Shown one piece after another: positions 7,446 through 14,272 of a stretch of DNA of 15,480 nt. Origin of the DNA: an uncultured Lachnospiraceae bacterium (GTDB lineage: Bacteria; Bacillota; Clostridia; Lachnospirales; Lachnospiraceae). Each line of letters starts with the position of its first letter. The stretch's first letter is position 1. The translations under genes and the position numbers were made by a program. The notes under the pieces are model-generated. The model was not told the DNA's origin. It did not search any database and was given only the letters and a program-made list of their open reading frames with translations. The DNA lies in the NCBI GenBank assembly GCA_947653315.1, contig CANTGP010000020.1:1-15480 (forward strand), read 5' to 3'.

Positions 7446-8210
7446 TCACTCCATATATTTCATAAGCTCCATAAACCCGTCCCTGTATTCCGCAAAATCC
7501 TTACACTCGTTATCGATACTGTCAATCAATTCCACATACTTCTCCCGCACCAGTGTCTTATAGTTCCCGCAATTATCATATCCCTTCTTCGTCCAGGCGA
7601 AAGGATGGGTCAAAATCTGTACCTTGTCATGCCCTAAAATATTTTTCTCATCCGGATAACCGTATCTCCAAATATGGTTGGCGTCCGACATATACTTCAC
7701 TCCGAGCACGGTATCCTCCGTCACTTTTTCCGCAAACGTAAAGAACTCGTCCTGGTAAGCATTGATGATACCGGGCAGCTTGATATTCTCGGCAAGCACC
7801 GCCGGTGAAGGACGGTGTACGGAAAATTCCGAAATTTCAAACCCAAGCATCTCGCTCAGCATATGCATCTCCTTCACAATCTGTTTGCGCACATCCTGCA
7901 TATCCGTCATTCCGTTCAGGGCAAAATGCAGCCCAATCTTATGTCCTCTCTCATGCATATCGCAAATCAAATCCCGGTTCTTCCTCGACAGCAGATTATA
8001 GGAATTATTCGTCCACTGGAAGAAAAACGTGGACGTAAAGTCCATGCCGGACTCCACTTTCGCCAAGGCATACGCCCGCTCCACACTGTATTCCACGTCA
8101 TGGCGCATGATGATAAACTGATCCTTGTGCAGCGCATCCATATAATTGCACTGCCGGCCCGTGGATTTGATAATCCTTATAATCTCTTTATAATCTCCGT
8201 ATGAAAACAT
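7446..8210 (-). CDS. polysaccharide deacetylase-like protein (NodB-type fold)
   Basis: A 254-residue protein resembling a divergent branch of the NodB/CE4-like metal-dependent deacetylases found in glycan clusters. Visible motifs in order: RHDVEYS (36-42), the place of the usual RHDVD metal and base aspartates with the second acidic residue as Glu; GHKIGLHF (89-96) with candidate metal histidines H90 and H95; VHRPS (131-135); SDANHIW (175-181); and LTHPFAW (200-206). No signal peptide or membrane helix is seen, so it probably acts in the cytoplasm on a lipid-linked or nucleotide-linked sugar, unlike secreted chitin-type deacetylases. The start at MFSYGDY is chosen because AAGGAG lies seven bases upstream; a 33-residue longer form would begin inside the preceding glycosyltransferase without a ribosome site. 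Removal of N- or O-acetyl groups is inferred from the fold, and the substrate is unknown. Confidence 0.8.
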   Translation of the reverse strand: MFSYGDYKEIIRIIKSTGRQCNYMDALHKDQFIIMRHDVEYSVERAYALAKVESGMDFTSTFFFQWTNNSYNLLSRKNRDLICDMHERGHKIGLHFALNGMTDMQDVRKQIVKEMHMLSEMLGFEISEFSVHRPSPAVLAENIKLPGIINAYQDEFFTFAEKVTEDTVLGVKYMSDANHIWRYGYPDEKNILGHDKVQILTHPFAWTKKGYDNCGNYKTLVREKYVELIDSIDNECKDFAEYRDGFMELMKYME

Positions 8211-8217
8211 CGCCTTT

Positions 8218-8223
8218 CTCCTT
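8218..8223 (-). promoter_or_regulatory. Shine-Dalgarno AAGGAG deciding the start of the deacetylase at 8210
   Basis: The minus strand reads AAGGAG seven bases before the ATG at 8210. The in-frame ATG at 8309 has no comparable site and would add a basic 33-residue extension. Confidence 0.85.
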
Positions 8224-8296
8224 ATCTTTCCAAGTTTGTACGCCAAATATCCTGCTTTGCGGCACTTCCTGCCTTTACCGCTCCGCGCGCCGTATT

Positions 8297-9406
8297 TCAG
8301 GAACCGCATATTACGTCAATATAATCCCGCCACTGTCCGAACACGGCTTTGGCATTGGCGCGACCCGCAATCTTACGTGCTTCCGCCCCCAGCTTTTCCG
8401 CATAGTCCGGCTGCTCGATTAACTTGTTAATACCTTCCTCCAGCGCTTTCTGGTCTTTCACCGGTATCAGCAGCCCGTTTACACCGTCTTCCATCACCGT
8501 CCGGGGTCCCCCGCAGGGACAGTCCGTCGCCACAATCGGAAGCCCCAGTGCCATGGCCTCCAGCAGCGCATTGGGAAGTCCCTCCCAATCCGAGGAAAAC
8601 GCATAGACCGCCGCCCCGGGCAAATCCTTTTCCAGCGTATCGCTGGCGCCCATCAGCCGGATATAGTCCTGTGCCCGGTTTTCCGCAATGATACCCTCCA
8701 AAATCTCCTTCGTTCCGTCAAAAGAATCCCCGCCATAGATACGCAGGACATAATCGGGATGTTTCCGGTGTACCTCCACAAATGCCCGCAGCAGCATGGG
8801 CTGGTTCTTAAAGTCTACCAGTCTTCCCGACTGCACCACTTCTTTCCTCCTGTGCTCCGGCTTTGGCACACCGATATATTTATCGTGCAGCGGATTTAAA
8901 ATCACCCTGGAATTTTTCTGCAAATACGGAGCGAAAAACTCCCTCTGCCCCTCCGTTTGGAACACGCACCCCGCCGCCCGGGGAAATAACAGCGGAATCT
9001 GCAGTTTGTCCGACCACGCGTCATAATGTCCCACGGGATCGGTACGGATGGAAATCAGCACCGGCACATCCGTCCCCGGTGCCGCCATCAGGGCACGGTA
9101 ATTCGCCCGCTGGGCAAATGCAATGAGGATATCCGGTTTTTCCTTTTTCATGAACTGCCGCAGGTACTTCACCCGCAGCAGGAATTGCAGGATACGGTTT
9201 TTCTTTTCATCCCCGTCTTTTAGCCCCACATGTACCCGCCTGACACGTTGGTCAATCAAAAATTCATTTTCCCCGAACCATTCCGTTGCAACCAGCACCT
9301 CATAGCCTTCTTTGGCAAACTGGTTTGCCAAATTGGAGACCACACGCTCCGCCCCGCCCTGTTCCAGACAATTTAAATGAAATGCAATCTTACGTTTCCG
9401 TCCCAT
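8297..9406 (-). CDS. GT4-family glycosyltransferase (third in the operon)
   Basis: A 369-residue GT-B fold glycosyltransferase of family GT4. The acceptor-side domain begins LNCLEQGGAERVVSNLA (11-27). The donor domain carries GRLVDFKNQ (194-202), the E-x7-E motif from E275 to E283 (EGLPNALLE), and ATDCPCGGP (293-301). It shares these segments with the GT4 at 5426-4308, so they are probably paralogues with different acceptors or donors. No membrane segment is seen, as expected for a cytoplasmic or peripheral enzyme. The ATG has a short GAGG-type ribosome site about five bases upstream and starts nine bases after the GT-C gene ends. It is followed by an 86-bp spacer before the deacetylase. The family call is firm; donor sugar and linkage cannot be read from sequence. 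Confidence 0.9.
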   Translation of the reverse strand: MGRKRKIAFHLNCLEQGGAERVVSNLANQFAKEGYEVLVATEWFGENEFLIDQRVRRVHVGLKDGDEKKNRILQFLLRVKYLRQFMKKEKPDILIAFAQRANYRALMAAPGTDVPVLISIRTDPVGHYDAWSDKLQIPLLFPRAAGCVFQTEGQREFFAPYLQKNSRVILNPLHDKYIGVPKPEHRRKEVVQSGRLVDFKNQPMLLRAFVEVHRKHPDYVLRIYGGDSFDGTKEILEGIIAENRAQDYIRLMGASDTLEKDLPGAAVYAFSSDWEGLPNALLEAMALGLPIVATDCPCGGPRTVMEDGVNGLLIPVKDQKALEEGINKLIEQPDYAEKLGAEARKIAGRANAKAVFGQWRDYIDVICGS

Positions 9407-9415
9407 ACCGCCTCT

Positions 9416-10846
9416 TTATCCCTTTCCTGCCAAATAAACGTTGTACAGGTACAGAAGTCCGGGAATGTATGCCACCGCGGCGTTTGCAAACATCCGCAGG
9501 TATGCATAGCCCCGCATGGGAAGTCCCGGTTCTTCCTCATTACGGATTTGCGAAGGGCGGTTTATGAAAATGATACTCATAAGCAGCACGACATACGTGC
9601 TGAAAAAAGCGCCGCAATACTTTGTAATCCCGATTTTCTGACAAAAATTCTCCAAATAAAAAGGCGTTTCCAATGCATTGTAATTTCCAAACAGCTTTTC
9701 CAGCAGCATCCCGCAATAAGCGTATACCTCGAACGCCCAGGGACGGCTTGCATAATTTGCCAAAGTAAGACAAATCATTGCCACAGTCTCAAATAACAGG
9801 TTTTGCCTGGTCCGGTTTGTATTGTATACCAGCATAATGGACAAATAGGGCGCCAAATGAAGGTACCAATAGCTGGAGCTTTCAAAAGATATAAACATAC
9901 AGCCCATCGTCAAAAGCGGAATGAAAACGGCATACCGTTTCCTCTCCTCCTCGTCCCTGACTTCCTTTAAATAGCAGAAGACACAGACTGCCACCAGCAG
10001 CACGACGGGCGTCGGAACACTTCCGTCCAGCAACGGCAGCCGGTTTGCCATCAGGCGTTCAAAAATTTCCAGTTCAAACAGTTTCTTCCTTTCCATCCCG
10101 GGAGACGACGGATCAAACAGCAGATTGCTGACAATGAGCACGCTTAAGGAACCGACGGCATTTAGCAGGATATTCCATACTTTCTTTTCCCGGAGCACCA
10201 GCAGCGGTACAAACAGAAACAACGCATACTGTTTAAACGGAACCGCCAAGGCAAAAAACACCAAAAATTTCATCCTCTCGTCCTTAATGTATGCCAACAG
10301 CCCCAGCAAGATAAATACCATTCCGATAATGTCCGTCTGGCCGTTTAAACAGATTGCCACATACACCATCATGGAGGACTCGTAAAGGAATGCCCCCCAC
10401 ATCGCCCTCTCTTTGGACATTTTCAGTTCACGGCAGATTTTATATACCAAAAAGACCGTAATTGCCAGCGGAATCAGGTATACGCATTTCCCGTACAGCC
10501 GTGCCATAAAGTGCATGGTAGGCACTTCCCCTTTCGAGCCCCAGAAAATCCACAGCGGCAGCCCCCATACCCCCAAAATCAGGTACATCGGGAAATCATA
10601 GGTGGCATAAATCCCCAGCCCGTTCTGCACTTGGTCATACACGTAATCATAATAGGAAAGAATCCCGTCCCCTTGGAAAATGGCGCCCCAAAAATGGTTT
10701 TCATATAAGACAATCACATTGGTATCCCCATAAAAACAGGATACAAACGGCAGCAGGATCAGCAATGCCAGCAGAACCCATTCCCACTTATACAGTTTTG
10801 GGTTTTCCGTAAAGAAAACCGTCATTCTTTTCATTTTGTCTTTCAT
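9416..10846 (-). CDS. multi-pass membrane protein resembling a GT-C glycosyltransferase
   Basis: A 476-residue hydrophobic protein with roughly ten or more membrane segments, including about 22-39, 86-102, 121-136, 173-187, 193-217, 224-243 and a last one near 450-470. The first outer loop begins with Asp (GDTNVIV, 40-46), consistent with the acidic catalytic residue of GT-C enzymes, and NGQTD (168-172) followed by a lysine in VPFKQYALF (202-210) resembles the GQxD and Lys pattern of DUF2029/GT87 and related polyprenyl-phosphate-sugar-dependent transferases. Such enzymes add a sugar on the outer membrane face from a lipid-phosphate donor. A polysaccharide polymerase (Wzy-like) is the main alternative, since those also lack strong motifs. 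The start ATG has GGAG about ten bases upstream, and AGGAG only two bases before it; an in-frame ATG four codons on is possible. It lies five bases after the preceding GT4. Confidence 0.72.
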   Translation of the reverse strand: MKDKMKRMTVFFTENPKLYKWEWVLLALLILLPFVSCFYGDTNVIVLYENHFWGAIFQGDGILSYYDYVYDQVQNGLGIYATYDFPMYLILGVWGLPLWIFWGSKGEVPTMHFMARLYGKCVYLIPLAITVFLVYKICRELKMSKERAMWGAFLYESSMMVYVAICLNGQTDIIGMVFILLGLLAYIKDERMKFLVFFALAVPFKQYALFLFVPLLVLREKKVWNILLNAVGSLSVLIVSNLLFDPSSPGMERKKLFELEIFERLMANRLPLLDGSVPTPVVLLVAVCVFCYLKEVRDEEERKRYAVFIPLLTMGCMFISFESSSYWYLHLAPYLSIMLVYNTNRTRQNLLFETVAMICLTLANYASRPWAFEVYAYCGMLLEKLFGNYNALETPFYLENFCQKIGITKYCGAFFSTYVVLLMSIIFINRPSQIRNEEEPGLPMRGYAYLRMFANAAVAYIPGLLYLYNVYLAGKG

Positions 10847-10851
10847 GACTC

Positions 10852-12036
10852 CTAATCTCCTATCCCTTTCCGGCCGTTTCCCTTTCCAGCCACTTCCTTC
10901 CGGTCCGCTCCGTCCACAAGCCGCCGTATCTGTTCCACATACCGTCCGCTGCCAAAATCCCCGGCACGTTCCAGCGAGGCGGCCGCCTGCCTTTCCCGGT
11001 ATTCCCGGTCCGTAAACATCCTCGCCATTTCCCCCGCCAGGCGCCGTTCTTCCTCACTGATATGCGAGGCATCCATATCTTTTTCCGGGCTCATGTTCGG
11101 AAGCAGCACACCATATAAACGCTCCCCGCTTTGCAGGATTTCCCGCGGTCCGGTAAGGCAGTCCGTGGAAATCACCGGAATGCCCAATGCCATCGCTTCG
11201 ATTAAGGCATTGGGGAATCCCTCATGGTAAGAAGTCAGCACATACAGCGCTGCCGCGCCCAAATAAGGAAAGGGGTTTCGCTTCATGCCGGTAAAATACA
11301 CCTGTTTCGCCACTCCGAGTTCCTGCGCCAAAGTCCGGTATTCCCCGAAATCCCCTTCGCCGACAATCATTAACTTCGCCCGTGGAACCGTCTTACACAT
11401 CTCCCCAAAGGCTTTGAGCAAATGCCAAAATCCTTTCACGTCATCTTCCCTGCCCATGGAAACGATAATGCCTTCCCGGTCCTCCCAGGGAAGCTCCGGC
11501 CCGGTCCCTGCCGCCTGCTTCCTAAGTTCCGCCGCATCCAGCGGATTATAAAGCGTCACCGCCTTACTGCAGCGATAGCGCTCCCGCACCTCCTCCTCAA
11601 TGCGTTTGGAACAGCAGACTACCAAATCCGCACGCTTGGAAAAGAGCCGTATCTTACGCGCATTTTCCATATCCATATAACTGCGGATACCTACCCATAC
11701 CTGTGCGGACCTGCCGGAAAAGACATTGACCATATTTGCGCTGGGACCGAAACTGTAAGCAATGTCGATTCCCATCTTCCGTTTTAATTTGCGGACCGCC
11801 AAACTCCTTTTTCCGATATTCAGCGCTTTTCCCAAAAGACTTTCCCGCACTCCCATATGGAGGTCCACCACTTGCAGTCCGCGGATGTCATAGGCAATAT
11901 CCCTGGAATCGAACAGGACAATGCAAACGTCATAATAAGGCTCCAAAAGCCGTGCCGTTGCGACACATACACGCTCAAAACCGCCCTGGTGGAGCATCGG
12001 CACGATTAACATGATTTTCTTTTTTCCCGTTTTCAT
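10852..12036 (-). CDS. GT4-family glycosyltransferase (second in the operon)
   Basis: A 394-residue GT-B fold, GT4-type glycosyltransferase. The N-terminal domain starts with KKIMLIVPMLHQGGFERVC (6-24). The C-terminal domain has SMGREDDVKGFWHLLKAF (193-210), LMIVGEGDF (222-230) and the E-x7-E motif from E272 to E280 (EGFPNALIE), then STDCLTGPREI (290-300), where CLTGP replaces the CPCGGP of the two later GT4 enzymes. The last 20 residues are rich in Lys, Gly and Arg and probably disordered. The ATG is 17 bp after the preceding GT4 and has only a modest GGGA ribosome site, which suggests translational coupling. It is followed at five bases by the GT-C-like gene. Family is clear; donor and acceptor are unknown. 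Confidence 0.9.
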   Translation of the reverse strand: MKTGKKKIMLIVPMLHQGGFERVCVATARLLEPYYDVCIVLFDSRDIAYDIRGLQVVDLHMGVRESLLGKALNIGKRSLAVRKLKRKMGIDIAYSFGPSANMVNVFSGRSAQVWVGIRSYMDMENARKIRLFSKRADLVVCCSKRIEEEVRERYRCSKAVTLYNPLDAAELRKQAAGTGPELPWEDREGIIVSMGREDDVKGFWHLLKAFGEMCKTVPRAKLMIVGEGDFGEYRTLAQELGVAKQVYFTGMKRNPFPYLGAAALYVLTSYHEGFPNALIEAMALGIPVISTDCLTGPREILQSGERLYGVLLPNMSPEKDMDASHISEEERRLAGEMARMFTDREYRERQAAASLERAGDFGSGRYVEQIRRLVDGADRKEVAGKGNGRKGIGD

Positions 12037-12053
12037 GAATCCCAGCTTCCCTA

Positions 12054-13232
12054 TTACCTTTCCTGCGCCATCTTTCCCGTCAGGTAAAACCGCTCCAGCC
12101 GCGCCGCCTGTTCTTTTACGTCAAAACCGGCATCCTTAATGACCCGACTCATATCTTCTCTTTGATATCCCGCTTCCAAACAGCGTTCCACGCATTCCGC
12201 CCACCAATCGGCAGGTTCGTCAATATCCTTAAAATCCACCAGCCCGCTCACGCCCACTTCATACGTAATCCGGTTGGAAACCAGACACCGCAGCCCTGCC
12301 GCCTGCGCTTCCACCACGGTTCCCGGCAGTCCTTCATATCTGGAAGGGAACAGGAAAAAGTCAAATACCTGATAAAATTTCTCCACATTTTTCCTGTTTC
12401 CCATAAACATTACGTCCCCGGCAATGCCGAGCGCCTTCGCCTGTGCCTTCGCCTGCGGCATTCCGCTCCCTTCCCCGACAAGCATCAGCACACAGCGCTT
12501 TCCCTTTGCGGACAGGCGCCTGTGCAGACAGGCAAAAATTTCCAGCAGAAATTCATGGTTTTTGGCATAATGGAACCTGCCTACATGCCCGATGACATAA
12601 CAATCCTGCAGACCCAGCTTCCCGCGCAGCCTGTCCCGCACCGCCTTGTCATAACGGTATTTCTCCGCATCGATGGCATTGGGAATCAGATATGCCTTGG
12701 GCGAACGGTTCCAATTCCTGCCAAACACCGATTCCCCCGCTTCCTTGGAACAGGCAAAGCAGTAGTCCGCCCGTTTCCAAAGCGGAAGACGCAGCAGCTT
12801 CGTCAGGAGTCCTTTTACGCCCCGGTCCACCCCCGCGCTTCTGGCGTGGGCACACAAAACCGGTATTCCCGCCCTTCTTGCTTCCGGCAGGTAAATGGAT
12901 GCCGTACTGGTCATATGCCCCTGCACCACAAAAAATTCCCGGTGCCTGTGGAAAAATGCCCGCGCCGCTTTCTTATACGGCAGATAATTATACCCCTTAA
13001 ACTTGGGCAAAACATAAATTTTCCCGCCCAATGACTTTATTTCCCCGTCATAATATTCCGGTATCCGCCCCTCGATCCCGGCTTTTTTTCTTCCGCCCGT
13101 TTTCTGATGGACGAGAAAATCAAACTGCACCTTCTCCCTGTCCATACAACGGTACAGGTCCATAATACGGCTTTCCGCGCCGCCAAGGCTCAATCCCCCC
13201 AACACGTGCAGTACGCGTACCGGTTTTCCCAT
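12054..13232 (-). CDS. GT4-family glycosyltransferase, EpsF-like (first in the operon segment)
   Basis: A 392-residue GT4 glycosyltransferase of the type often annotated EpsF or CapM-like in Gram-positive exopolysaccharide clusters. It opens with VRVLHVLGGLSLGGAE (5-20), has GHVGRFHYAKNHEFLL (215-230), LVGEGSG (251-257), and an E-x7-E motif from E300 to E308 (EGLPGTVVE) followed by AQAAGLRCLVSN (309-320). The DCP.GGP segment of the other GT4 enzymes is absent, so it belongs to a different GT4 subgroup. The start ATG lies eleven bases after AGGAG within a purine-rich stretch; it is the only start that keeps the complete N-terminal Rossmann motif. A 117-bp spacer separates it from the deacetylase gene before it. 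Donor specificity is not readable. Confidence 0.9.
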   Translation of the reverse strand: MGKPVRVLHVLGGLSLGGAESRIMDLYRCMDREKVQFDFLVHQKTGGRKKAGIEGRIPEYYDGEIKSLGGKIYVLPKFKGYNYLPYKKAARAFFHRHREFFVVQGHMTSTASIYLPEARRAGIPVLCAHARSAGVDRGVKGLLTKLLRLPLWKRADYCFACSKEAGESVFGRNWNRSPKAYLIPNAIDAEKYRYDKAVRDRLRGKLGLQDCYVIGHVGRFHYAKNHEFLLEIFACLHRRLSAKGKRCVLMLVGEGSGMPQAKAQAKALGIAGDVMFMGNRKNVEKFYQVFDFFLFPSRYEGLPGTVVEAQAAGLRCLVSNRITYEVGVSGLVDFKDIDEPADWWAECVERCLEAGYQREDMSRVIKDAGFDVKEQAARLERFYLTGKMAQER

Positions 13233-13349
13233 ATTTCATCCATCTCCTCTCCATCCGGTTTTTGCCGTTTTCTTCTTTTGGCTTTTTTTCTTCTGCCATT
13301 TTCCATTCACCGATGATTGTTTCCACTGCCATGGCAGCTTTCACGGTAT
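13233..13349. other. 117-bp spacer with a short palindrome and no clear gene
   Basis: The spacer between the DUF2334 gene and the EpsF-like gene contains a 12-bp perfect palindrome, CTGCCATGGCAG (13326-13337), and a purine-rich run leading to the ribosome site of the downstream gene. A GTG-started lysine- and glutamate-rich reading frame begins at 13344 after a GGAG, but it runs on out of frame into the glycosyltransferase and I do not call it a gene. No terminator or promoter is evident. Confidence 0.5.
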
Positions 13350-14081
13350 TCAGCTCCGCAGTTTCACCAGCGCCCGTTTTGCCAGTGCCAGCAGATATTC
13401 CGCCAGCCGTCCGAATACCGTCCGTTCCGCCACAGGCTGTTCCAAATATTCGCCGAAGGATATCACGTCTTCTTCTTCCAAAATGCGGCGGTATTTTTCC
13501 ATGTCTTTCTCACTTACGGTATTCGTATGCACCACCATGGTGGTAAAGCCCCGCTTTCTTTTCAAACTGCCCTCCAGCCGGAAGGAAACCGGGTAAAACA
13601 CCATTCCCATCCACCGGTAAGGGCGGCTCCCAAACCCGTCGGTCACCCTGCAAAAACCCGTCTGTTTTAACGCCCTTAGGGTATTCTTATCATAGGAATG
13701 GGCAGGCGCCATGAAAATGTCCGTCCGTATTCCGTGGGACTCCAAAATGTTCCGTCCCTGCTCCAGCATTTCCACCTGCCTCCCAAAAGGCACACCCGCA
13801 AACTCCGAAAATCCGTTCAGGGGGAACATTCCCCCTTTTTTCTCCGTGTACAGGTGCCGGTAACCGTGCAGCGCCACCGTCCAGCCGTTTTCCTGCAACC
13901 GCTTCACATACTGCCAAAATTCCGGGTTTTCCGCGCCCCGGTTTAAATTCCCGTCCCGGTTATCCGGCACCACCCCAATCAGGGGTTTCACCCCGTACCG
14001 CTCCAAAAGTTCCCGGAATGCATGGAATTTCTCCCAATCCATGGCGGGGGTGATGTCATCGATGCGAATCGCTGTTTTCAT
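13350..14081 (-). CDS. DUF2334-type polysaccharide deacetylase
   Basis: A 243-residue protein of the DUF2334 branch of the NodB-like glycoside hydrolase/deacetylase fold. IRIDDI (5-10) gives the metal- and base-binding aspartates, HGYRH (72-76) is a canonical HxxxH metal motif, FMAPAHSYD (123-131) supplies the next active-site segment, and VVHTN (183-187) a late histidine. The key residues appear intact, so a metal-dependent deacetylase is plausible. There is no signal peptide, so cytoplasmic action on a precursor is likely, although a hydrophobic, basic tail near 224-243 might touch the membrane. The ATG at 14081 is preferred because it places IRIDD close to the N-terminus and overlaps the stop of a nine-codon leader ORF as ATGA; a GTG four codons upstream (14093) after AAAGG is the alternative. 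Unrelated in motifs to the other deacetylase of the operon. Substrate unknown. Confidence 0.82.
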   Translation of the reverse strand: MKTAIRIDDITPAMDWEKFHAFRELLERYGVKPLIGVVPDNRDGNLNRGAENPEFWQYVKRLQENGWTVALHGYRHLYTEKKGGMFPLNGFSEFAGVPFGRQVEMLEQGRNILESHGIRTDIFMAPAHSYDKNTLRALKQTGFCRVTDGFGSRPYRWMGMVFYPVSFRLEGSLKRKRGFTTMVVHTNTVSEKDMEKYRRILEEEDVISFGEYLEQPVAERTVFGRLAEYLLALAKRALVKLRS

Positions 14082-14107
14082 ACCGTTTCCCACGTTACCT
14101 TTCCCAT
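14079..14107 (-). promoter_or_regulatory. possible nine-codon leader ORF coupled to the DUF2334 start
   Basis: An ATG at 14107, in the last tandem-repeat unit and preceded by AGGAAAG, opens the frame MGKVTWETV. Its TGA (14080-14078) overlaps the ATG of the deacetylase gene as ATGA, the classic layout for translational coupling. Whether it is translated is unknown; it may be chance in a purine-rich stretch. Confidence 0.35.
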
Positions 14108-14156
14108 CTTTCCTATTTTTCCTATCTTTCCTATTTTTCCTATCCTACCTATCCTA
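14103..14156. repeat. six-copy 9-bp tandem repeat upstream of the DUF2334 gene
   Basis: Six adjacent 9-bp units. On the plus strand they read CCCATCTTT, CCTATTTTT, CCTATCTTT, CCTATTTTT, CCTATCCTA, CCTATCCTA. On the minus (sense) strand this is an almost pure purine array with AGGA or AGGT-like blocks, each resembling a Shine-Dalgarno core. The array ends 9 bases before the alternative GTG and 21 before the preferred ATG of the deacetylase gene. The alternation of units looks like slipped-strand expansion of a 9- or 18-bp motif. A role in ribosome loading is inference. Confidence 0.9.
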
Positions 14157-14173
14157 CGTTCTCCTGCAAAATA

Positions 14174-14202
14174 TTACGGTTCACTCCAACCGGTAACCGT
14201 AA
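14174..14202. repeat. 8-bp inverted repeat in the spacer (weak stem-loop)
   Basis: TTACGGTT (14174-14181) and AACCGTAA (14195-14202) form a perfect 8-bp stem around a 13-base loop that itself contains ACCGGT. On the minus strand the stem is followed by TATTTTGC, which is a poor terminator tail. It could be a weak attenuator or an mRNA stability stem between the formyltransferase and deacetylase genes, or it could be without function. Confidence 0.5.
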
Positions 14203-14272
14203 AATCCCACACGGGCATTCCCACACTTTCCACCGGTTTTCCCGTCTTACAGTCCGTCTTACGCAAGCACAT
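14174..14272 (-). CDS. possible 32-residue small protein overlapping the formyltransferase stop
   Basis: A short open frame begins with ATG at 14272, 14 bases inside the 3' end of the formyltransferase gene and in another frame, and ends at TAA 14174. The peptide starts MCLRKTD and ends VWDFTVTGWSEP; it looks reasonably protein-like, with two cysteines and two tryptophans. A purine-rich AGGGG directly abuts the ATG, which is too close for a good ribosome site; an internal ATG 18 codons later has GGAAAG upstream. It could be a remnant of an older gene, a leader peptide, or chance. I do not recognise it. Confidence 0.2.
   Translation of the reverse strand: MCLRKTDCKTGKPVESVGMPVWDFTVTGWSEP

Noticed and set aside
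8211..8309. 33-residue basic N-terminal extension of the NodB-like deacetylase
   Set aside because: The upstream ATG lacks a ribosome site and lies inside the preceding GT4 gene, whereas the ATG at 8210 has a consensus AAGGAG at the right spacing.
13326..13337. 12-bp palindrome CTGCCATGGCAG
   Set aside because: Short, isolated and without a second copy or promoter context; expected occasionally by chance.
13120..13344. GTG-started Lys/Glu-rich frame in the spacer before the EpsF-like gene
   Set aside because: Although a GGAG precedes it, most of the frame overlaps the GT4 gene out of frame, and the residue bias reflects a purine-rich ribosome-site region.
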